Virus record (IMG/VR): IMGVR_UViG_3300046758_000095
Coordinates: 1 to 21,226 of that record
Length of the DNA stretch: 21,226 nucleotides
DNA from: a virus
Reading direction: 5' to 3' (one strand)
Shown: positions 16,568 to 21,226 of the stretch, in pieces
How the letters are laid out: each line of letters opens with the position of its first letter
How positions within the stretch are numbered: the stretch's first letter is position 1
Program-made: the position numbers and the translations under genes
The notes under the pieces: generated by a model
Seen by the model: the letters and a program-made list of their open reading frames with translations, nothing else
Told to the model about the DNA's origin: nothing
Databases searched by the model: none

Positions 16568-17668
16568 TTATAATCCAGCTAAACGCTTAATAGCAACTAC
16601 GTTACTATCTTCTGCGCTTGCTTGTATGTCATTTGGTTGTGATTGCTCACGGTTGCCTGTTATTTCTTTTGCCTCTGCCAATACTGCCTTCTTCTTTGCT
16701 GGACTTTTACCGTCAATAACTGCCGGTAGATACTTGTCAAACGATTCACGAAGTTTCTTCGTTTGTACAGATTCCAGTAAGTCTGTCATAATTTCCTTTT
16801 GATCCTTGTTTAGAGGAGCAGTCAGTTCATTAATTGTGTCTTTGCGAGCGACTGACTCATTGATTTGTTTAATCTTTGTGTCTTGCGCTTCTGCAAGTCT
16901 TATTGCCTTTGCCGCAGCTTCACGAGCTTCGCTAATTTGCTTGTCTTTAGTGCTAACTACTTTTAATAGTTTTGCTGTTTCAGACTTTTCATTTAGTAAG
17001 CTATGTGTATATTCGTTGCTAAATGCTTCGAATATTTTGCGACCAAAGTCATTTTTACGTGCGCTATCAATATCTTCTTTAAGTGCGGTAATTTCTTGTT
17101 TCAATCCTTTACCTACTGTTTCCGATACTAATGCTGCACTTTTCTTGATAAAGTTAGACTTAACTTTTTCAAGTTGACTTTTACCTTCACGTACTAAACG
17201 TACTTTAGTTTCGGCTAGGTCCTTTTTATCTTCATAAAACTCTGCAAGTTCTTTAGCAAGTGACTCTACTACAAACTCTTCCATTGCAACAAACTTGTCA
17301 GCCATTGCTTTTTGATCTGAGTGTAATTCTGTTACTTCTTTTTTCAACGATTCTAACACAAAATCCTTTAGTAGGTTTGCGTTTTCACGTTGTGCAACAG
17401 CAAATTTAGCTTTTGCTTCTGCAAGCTGTCTACGATCGTCTTGGAATTCTGCAATTTCTTCAGCTAGTTTTTCAGTTACTAACGAATCAATTGCTTCAAC
17501 CATAGTTTGTTTGTCATGCTCATATTTGCCTGCAAACTCTTCACGTAGTTCAGCAGTAACAGCAAGGCGATTTTCTTTCACCTTAGCGTTCCATGCCTCT
17601 TCAAGTTCTGTACGAACTTCTTCTGAAATAGCAGTGTTTTCAAAGAGTGATTTCAGTGCATCATTCAT
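16568..17668 (-). CDS. gp22: Prohead scaffold protein gp22 (start corrected to 17668)
   Basis: 366 aa. The frame is open from 17686, but ATG at 17668 has AAGGAG 6 nt upstream and gives MNDALKSLFENTAISEEVR, so it is preferred over the start six codons earlier that overlaps gp21. The protein is almost wholly helical, rich in Lys, Glu and Ala, with predicted coiled coil from residue 50 to 275, as expected for the T4 gp22 core scaffold. LAE or ISE sites at Glu84, 153, 247, 260 and 332 fit cleavage by the neighbouring protease. T4 gp22 is destroyed by gp21 during maturation. The C-terminal 290-340 region (KDQKEIMTDLLESVQTKKLR, then a Lys-rich stretch) may contact gp23, by analogy with scaffold proteins. 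It lies 14 bases after gp21 and 13 before gp23. Confidence 0.92.
   Translation of the reverse strand: MNDALKSLFENTAISEEVRTELEEAWNAKVKENRLAVTAELREEFAGKYEHDKQTMVEAIDSLVTEKLAEEIAEFQDDRRQLAEAKAKFAVAQRENANLLKDFVLESLKKEVTELHSDQKAMADKFVAMEEFVVESLAKELAEFYEDKKDLAETKVRLVREGKSQLEKVKSNFIKKSAALVSETVGKGLKQEITALKEDIDSARKNDFGRKIFEAFSNEYTHSLLNEKSETAKLLKVVSTKDKQISEAREAAAKAIRLAEAQDTKIKQINESVARKDTINELTAPLNKDQKEIMTDLLESVQTKKLRESFDKYLPAVIDGKSPAKKKAVLAEAKEITGNREQSQPNDIQASAEDSNVVAIKRLAGL
17054..17497 (-). repeat. Internal helical repeats in the gp22 scaffold
   Basis: Four related helices with the pattern (F/L)VxESLxKELxEFxxDxKxLAE, at residues about 58-89, 101-126, 130-159 and 178-205. The third copy is EEFVVESLAKELAEFYEDKK; the first carries LVTEKLAEEIAEFQDD. 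Two copies end in an LAE cleavage-type site. Confidence 0.65.
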
Positions 17669-17682
17669 TTGTTTCTCCTTGG

Positions 17683-18306
17683 TCACTGGAGTTTGTCTAT
17701 TATATTTAATAGACTCTCTTTAATATATTTTTGTGCCTTTTTGTCGCCTTGTACTTCCCTAGCTGTATGGAACGCCTTTAAACCACCCTGGGTGTTCATA
17801 AGATGCTCATAAATTGGTGTAGGATAAGCACCGGGGGCGCTGGGCTGAGCCACTACGTCCACGGTGATTATTTCAAAATCAGTTACTTCTCCTGATCCAT
17901 CTTCTTTTACATTGCCGGACCCACGTGATGAAACACCTAGTTTAACGCCGCTTTCAAGCATTGTTTTAACTAATTGTCCCATTGGAGTCGGCAAGATTTT
18001 TAACTTGCCATAACCGTTTGGTCCATCCATCCACATTTCTGAGATCATATGGCTTACCCGGTCCAAGTTAATGTTAAGTCCTTCTGGATGATCTACTTCT
18101 CCCAACACTGAATAGCCACCACTTATTTGTTCGTTGAGTGTGGTGACAGCCCTGCCAATCTCGTTAACGGGATAAACACGCTGATTTGCGTTGCGTACTC
18201 CGCCTTGAATGCAAATACCTTTCATAAAAAGATCTTTGCCGTCATTAGCAGACTCAACAACAATTTTAGCTTGGTCGAAATTCAGATGTTCTTGAATTAA
18301 ATTCAT
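17683..18306 (-). CDS. gp21: Prohead maturation protease gp21 (start corrected to 18306)
   Basis: 207 aa. ATG at 18306 has AAGGA at a good distance; the frame could start one codon earlier at TTG, which is less likely. It is a T4 gp21-type prohead serine protease (herpesvirus-assemblin-like fold). GEVDHPE (residues 69-75) holds the expected catalytic His73, and KLGVSSRGSG (122-131) the catalytic Ser (126 or 127). EIITVDVVAQPSAPGA (145-160) is the conserved strand after it; I do not assign the third catalytic residue. Its length matches T4 gp21 (212 aa). It cleaves core and shell proteins after LxE or IxE inside the prohead and then digests itself. It is placed between the gp67-like core gene and gp22, as in T4. 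Confidence 0.94.
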   Translation of the reverse strand: MNLIQEHLNFDQAKIVVESANDGKDLFMKGICIQGGVRNANQRVYPVNEIGRAVTTLNEQISGGYSVLGEVDHPEGLNINLDRVSHMISEMWMDGPNGYGKLKILPTPMGQLVKTMLESGVKLGVSSRGSGNVKEDGSGEVTDFEIITVDVVAQPSAPGAYPTPIYEHLMNTQGGLKAFHTAREVQGDKKAQKYIKESLLNIIDKLQ

Positions 18307-18320
18307 CAATCAGTCCTTAA

Positions 18321-19301
18321 TTACTTTGCTCTTTTTGGAGCACCATTTAGCATTGAGCCAGCTGCTTTATCGTCGCTGCCTGCCATTGCTGGTTTTTTTG
18401 CTGCTGTCATTGACTTTGAAGCTTTACCACCTGGTTTGTTCACGTTACCGTGATCGTCAGTTTTTGGTGCTGCTGCTTTGCCGCCTGTTTCATCAGCTGA
18501 ACCTTTTGCAATATTAGCACTTGTTCCGCCCATATTGTTTGGTTTTGCTACTGCTGATTTTGTACCATCTGTACCTGCATCACCCATTGACGCTGCTACT
18601 TTGTCTGTGTACTCACGCATAATTTCGCCTGCTGACTTAGCAGATTCGTCAACTTCTTCATCAGTTGCTTCTTCTACTTCTTCGTCTGCTTCAAAAGCAA
18701 TTGCTTCTTCTTCAGCTTCGTCGTCGTCGCCTTCTTCTGAATCCATATCCATTGGCATTTCGTCGCCCATGTCTTCATCATCAGCTGGTGCTTCGTCGCC
18801 CATCATTTGATCAAATTCTGCTTTTAATTCGTCAAGCATATCTTCGATGTCAGTTAAACGATCTTCAACATCACCTTCGTCTTCGTCGTCCATGCCCATA
18901 TCTGGTTCCATGTCCATATCGCCAGCTTCATCGTCCATTCCAGGCATTTCAATTGCTGCTGCCATGTCGTCAGCTGGATCGCCTTCAACTTGTGGCTCAT
19001 CAAAGAAGCTTTCTTCTACTTCTTCGTCAGCTTCGTCTAATTCTTCTTCTGACTCATCAACTTCTTCATCAGTTGCTTCGTCTAGGTCTTCATCATCTGA
19101 TTCATCTAGATCTTCGTCAGTTGCTTCTTCTACTTCTTCATCAGTTGTTTCTTCAACTTCAACTTCTTCTTCAGATAGTAGTGTTTCATAAATGTCACGT
19201 GATTTTTCTACCACGATTTCATGGAAAAGTTCTTCTGCACCAGTACGATCTTCGTTTACTAGGCGCTCAAGCATCTCTTCAAACTTGTTGCGTTCAGTCA
19301 T
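18321..19301 (-). CDS. Large acidic prohead core protein, gp67-like
   Basis: 326 aa from ATG at 19301 with AAGGAG upstream. Its place just before the protease is where T4 has core genes 67 and 68. Residues 7-45 (FEEMLERLVNEDRTGAEELF, then HEIVVEKSRDIYETLL) resemble the short helical head of T4 gp67. Residues 44-219 are extremely acidic, with repeats of EEATDEEVDES and DEDLDE. Residues 220-326 form a Lys/Ala/Gly-rich, probably disordered tail. T4 gp67 has only 80 aa, so this version is about four times longer and has a basic tail. LDE|S and LDE|A (after Glu67, 75 and 90) fit gp21 sites. I infer a core component that is cleaved on maturation. It could also fuse gp67- and gp68-type functions. 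Confidence 0.75.
   Translation of the reverse strand: MTERNKFEEMLERLVNEDRTGAEELFHEIVVEKSRDIYETLLSEEEVEVEETTDEEVEEATDEDLDESDDEDLDEATDEEVDESEEELDEADEEVEESFFDEPQVEGDPADDMAAAIEMPGMDDEAGDMDMEPDMGMDDEDEGDVEDRLTDIEDMLDELKAEFDQMMGDEAPADDEDMGDEMPMDMDSEEGDDDEAEEEAIAFEADEEVEEATDEEVDESAKSAGEIMREYTDKVAASMGDAGTDGTKSAVAKPNNMGGTSANIAKGSADETGGKAAAPKTDDHGNVNKPGGKASKSMTAAKKPAMAGSDDKAAGSMLNGAPKRAK
18645..19172 (-). repeat. Acidic low-complexity repeats in the gp67-like gene
   Basis: Asp/Glu-rich tract (residues 44-219) with recurring EEATDEEVDES, DLDES and DLDEA units. The EVEEATDEEVDES unit near residues 57-65 and 77-84 recurs at about 208-220. On the plus strand it reads as repeated TCTTCGTC-type sequence. 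It produces long spurious open frames on the plus strand. Confidence 0.8.
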
Positions 19302-19348
19302 GTTTTTCTCCTTTGATTGTTACAAGGCTGTCTATTATATTTACACTT

Positions 19349-19356
19349 TATTTAAA
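19349..19356 (-). promoter_or_regulatory. Late-promoter-like TTTAAATA before the core-capsid operon
   Basis: TTTAAATA on the minus strand, 48 bases before the ATG of the gp67-like gene and 17 bases after the terminator hairpin. It matches the T4 late core TATAAATA at seven of eight bases. It is less certain than the two GATAAATA sites because the region is very AT-rich. Confidence 0.45.
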
Positions 19357-19372
19357 ATATACGCTTAAAATG

Positions 19373-19397
19373 GTGTAAAAACAGCGTGTTTTTACAC
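19373..19397 (-). terminator. Terminator after the portal operon
   Basis: Perfect 10-bp stem GTGTAAAAAC/GTTTTTACAC, 19373-19382 with 19388-19397, loop of 5. It includes the last codon and stop of the 202-aa gene. On the minus strand CCATTTTAAG follows. Because the stem itself is AT-rich it may be moderate in strength. Confidence 0.7.
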
Positions 19398-20000
19398 AGG
19401 TAATACTTTTAAGCTGAATTTTTGAACAAATTCAGGTATTGATTGATGATATAAGTTCTGCAAATCTTTTAATTGATCTGGTACAAATCCTCTATTGTTT
19501 TCTGTTACTCGGATGTATTTAGTCCTAGGATTGGTGTTTATAGTCATAGTAGTTTGACGTACCCAATTACCATAATATGTGGCACGTTCGTCGCTTCTTT
19601 TATAATTTTTTGTATCTGCAAATAGGTTATTTACTTTATCATTATCGCTACCGATACCTAAGTAATCAAACCCTAAAATGTAAATTGTTTTATACTTGTG
19701 TGTACTAGCCAACCATAAGGCAGTAGGACCACTACTCCATCCTTTATTAGGATTTAGTAAATTTAAACCTTCAACTGTTTGTGAATATTTGTTAGGATTA
19801 GTGTATACTTTGTGTTCTTTATAATAACCGTGGCTTGCAATTTCCATAACCATTTTAGTATCAACTGCAATTAAATGATCTACTGCACATTCTCTATAAA
19901 CTGCATTACAGGCATAGATAGTGCCATGTTCTTTTAGTGTAGGTATTGAAATTTGTTTTCGACTTGTGCCATTTCCAAGCACAAAGGCTATATCAGACAT
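19392..20000 (-). CDS. 202-aa protein with GNGTS Rossmann-like motif, possibly sugar/nucleotide-sugar related
   Basis: ATG at 20000 overlaps the stop of the 81-aa gene (TAATG), so the two are translationally coupled. Residues 5-13 (AFVLGNGTS) form a strand and Gly-rich loop. IYACNAVYREC (28-38), HLIAVD (42-47), SSGPTALWLA (89-98) and IYILGFDY (106-113) follow. This order (GNGxS, cNa.Y, D, GP.Al.lA, I.L.GfDy) is like that of DUF115/MAF-type proteins and of CstII-like sialyltransferases, which bind sugar nucleotides. The chain is too short to hold a full enzyme of either family, and no catalytic base is assigned. I am fairly sure of the fold class and unsure of any activity. It sits oddly between portal and core genes, a place held in T4 only by assembly genes. 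Confidence 0.6.
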   Translation of the reverse strand: MSDIAFVLGNGTSRKQISIPTLKEHGTIYACNAVYRECAVDHLIAVDTKMVMEIASHGYYKEHKVYTNPNKYSQTVEGLNLLNPNKGWSSGPTALWLASTHKYKTIYILGFDYLGIGSDNDKVNNLFADTKNYKRSDERATYYGNWVRQTTMTINTNPRTKYIRVTENNRGFVPDQLKDLQNLYHQSIPEFVQKFSLKVLPV

Positions 20001-20245
20001 TAAATTCCAGCTTGTGCTTGTGCTGCTATTCCATACATTTGTTTAACAAAATTTAACTCTTCGGCTTCTTCCGAACGTTTCATGTCACTTGCTTTACGCA
20101 CTTTATTGATGTCTTTGAGTGTAAGTTTTGCTTTTCTAGTATCAGACATTTGCATAATGCTCTTATCATCAGAAGCATCGTACCTATCATTTTCAGTAGG
20201 TTCTAAAGTTTCGTCATCAAAATAAAACAATTCTCTTAATATCAT
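20000..20245 (-). CDS. 81-aa protein following the portal gene
   Basis: ATG at 20245, 17 bases after the portal stop, with AAAGG upstream at a rather long spacing. The first 35 residues are acidic (FYFDDETLEPTENDRYDASDD). The rest is basic and helical: RKAKLTLKDINKVRKASDMKR and EEAEELNFVKQMYGIA. Small proteins with a TLKDIN.+RK helix occur directly after gp20 in T4-like marine phages, as I recall. It could be a prohead core piece in the position of T4 gp67, but it lacks the long acidic tail. I cannot name its function. Confidence 0.7.
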   Translation of the reverse strand: MILRELFYFDDETLEPTENDRYDASDDKSIMQMSDTRKAKLTLKDINKVRKASDMKRSEEAEELNFVKQMYGIAAQAQAGI

Positions 20246-20262
20246 AATACTATTTACCTTTA

Positions 20263-21226
20263 TTAAACTGTTTGATCTGTAGGCTCGCCTAAATCGGCAC
20301 CTCCTAAGTCGTCAGCTGTTGTAGTTTCGGGAGGAGTGTCCTCGCCTCCATCGACGCCGCCTAAGTCGTCATCTAATCCTGTTTCCAATCCACCTAAGTC
20401 TCCACCTAAGTCTCCACCAGTTACACCAGCTGAACGCATTTCTGCGCTGCCTTCTGCATCAGTTGGTTGTAGATTTTCATCGTTTTCTTCACGCCATAAA
20501 CGTTCATTCTCTGCAATTTCTTCTTCGCTCATTCCTAAGAAACGTGACATAGCAAATCTGTTAGAAATATAAGGTATAGCACTCATTTGTGAGAATGTAC
20601 CAATTCTATTATTATCAAGTTCTGCTTGACGATAACTTGCAAAGTTTTGTGGTGGATTTAGTTTTACATCAAACATTGCAAAGTCAACATTTGCACCTTT
20701 ACTATCTAGATATAATTTGAATTCTGTATTAAATACTTCCTCAACCATGCTTTGTAGTCGTTCGCAATACTTATTAAAGCGTAACTCTTGAATGTATGCA
20801 GTTCCTACTCTACCGTCGTTGTACTGACTTGCTCCGTCATCAGCCCCTGTAGGTAGATAGCTGGAAGGAATTCGTAAGCCGCGTACGAGCTTATTAGTAA
20901 AATATCTGAGATCATCAATTTCTCCTAAGTTAGTACCGCCTGGCAGTGTTTCGACTTTAGAGCCACGTCCTTCAGCAGTTTGTGGAAAAAAGTAGTCTTC
21001 GTTGATTGACAGCGGATTATAACTACTGTCTATGACATTTTGTCCTCCGCCAGTCTTAGATGGGATACGTCTTTGATGTATTTCCGTTTTAACACGTTCC
21101 ACAAATTGCATAGCAAGGTGTGATGGCATGTTGCCCACATCAACGTAGAATACTCTGCGCTCTGGCGCACGTTGTACTCGATAGATAATAATAGCATCTT
21201 CGAGTAATTCTTTTTGTTTGTATACT
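20263..21226 (-). CDS. gp20: Portal vertex protein gp20, partial (5' end beyond the right edge)
   Basis: The frame is open through the right edge, giving the last 320 residues or so (T4 gp20 is 524 aa). The GTG at 21138 is an internal Val, not a start: upstream in frame lie EDAIIIYRVQRAPERRVFYVDVG, the conserved gp20 block. QTAEGRGSKVETLPGGTNLGEI, then DLRYFTNKLVRGLRIPSSYL, and the AYIQELRFNKYCERLQ segment follow and are hallmark gp20 sequence. It forms the dodecameric portal that nucleates the prohead and passes DNA. The last 60 residues are an unusual Gly/Asp/Leu-rich tail (GGDLGGDLGGLETGLDDDLGG) of low complexity. The 81-aa gene follows 17 bases on. Confidence 0.95.
   Translation of the reverse strand, partial: VYKQKELLEDAIIIYRVQRAPERRVFYVDVGNMPSHLAMQFVERVKTEIHQRRIPSKTGGGQNVIDSSYNPLSINEDYFFPQTAEGRGSKVETLPGGTNLGEIDDLRYFTNKLVRGLRIPSSYLPTGADDGASQYNDGRVGTAYIQELRFNKYCERLQSMVEEVFNTEFKLYLDSKGANVDFAMFDVKLNPPQNFASYRQAELDNNRIGTFSQMSAIPYISNRFAMSRFLGMSEEEIAENERLWREENDENLQPTDAEGSAEMRSAGVTGGDLGGDLGGLETGLDDDLGGVDGGEDTPPETTTADDLGGADLGEPTDQTV
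20390..20418 (-). repeat. 12-bp tandem repeat in the gp20 tail
   Basis: CCACCTAAGTCT is repeated 2.4 times on the plus strand (20390-20401, 20402-20413, then CCACC). It encodes the GGDLGGDLGG part of the portal tail. The exact copies suggest recent slippage. Confidence 0.8.

Noticed and set aside
18645-19172. Repetitive TCTTC/GTC sequence resembling a direct-repeat array
   Set aside because: Repeats are irregular, codon-phased Asp/Glu/Ser/Thr codons inside a gene, without equal spacers, so not CRISPR.
18665-19378. Long plus-strand frame of 237 codons, Leu-rich
   Set aside because: It is the complement of the acidic repeats of the gp67-like gene. It has no ribosome site, an odd Leu/Gln/Arg composition, and every other gene is on the minus strand.
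21136-21138. GTG as a start of the portal gene
   Set aside because: Conserved gp20 sequence (RAPERRVFYVDVG) continues in frame upstream to the window edge, so this is an internal Val codon.

Overview
The window is a structural-gene block from the genome of a tailed phage of the T4-like (Tevenvirinae-type) myovirus group. The evidence is a portal protein (gp20), prohead protease (gp21), scaffold (gp22) and major capsid protein (gp23) in the T4 order, with long fibre/adhesin genes typical of marine T4-like phages. The DNA is AT-rich by eye and every supported gene is on the minus strand, so transcription runs from the right edge to the left edge. The style of the capsid and fibre proteins fits marine phages of cyanobacteria or SAR11-type hosts. 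The host cannot be fixed from this window.

Layout in the direction of transcription. (1) 21226-19392: the C-terminal part of gp20 (open at the right edge), an 81-aa protein, and a 202-aa protein with a GNGTS Rossmann-like motif, closed by a perfect 10-bp hairpin. (2) 19356-15337: a late-promoter-like TTTAAATA, then a large acidic gp67-like core protein, gp21, gp22 and gp23, closed by an 11-bp hairpin. (3) 15307-15107: a 66-aa diverged cold-shock-domain protein. (4) 15110-14831: a sigma70-like extended -10 promoter, about 245 nt of structured sequence without a credible gene, and an intrinsic terminator. This is the best candidate for an undescribed element, a phage small RNA. (5) 14799-5310: late-type promoter GATAAATA, then three small or medium virion proteins (121, 358 and 110 aa) and a 2528-aa fibre/adhesin, closed by a hairpin that contains its stop codon. 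(6) 5297-1: a second GATAAATA and a second giant fibre/adhesin (at least 1737 codons), open at the left edge.

The two giant proteins are paralogues. Each has a parallel beta-helix (pectin-lyase-like) head domain, then an array of helical modules marked by CxRD followed by an (I/V)(I/V)DA helix, and then a shared domain with an NALPxxGG motif and fibre-type repeats. The 2528-aa protein has eight modules and the other has three. The modules fall into a short and a long subtype in which motif and length change together.

The capsid genes work as one assembly set. gp20 forms the portal vertex. gp22 and the gp67-like protein form the prohead core. gp21 cleaves at LxE-type sites that can be seen in the core and capsid proteins. 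gp23 forms the shell. The left half supplies host-recognition or virion-decoration proteins. I saw no tRNA, IS element, integrase or CRISPR array.
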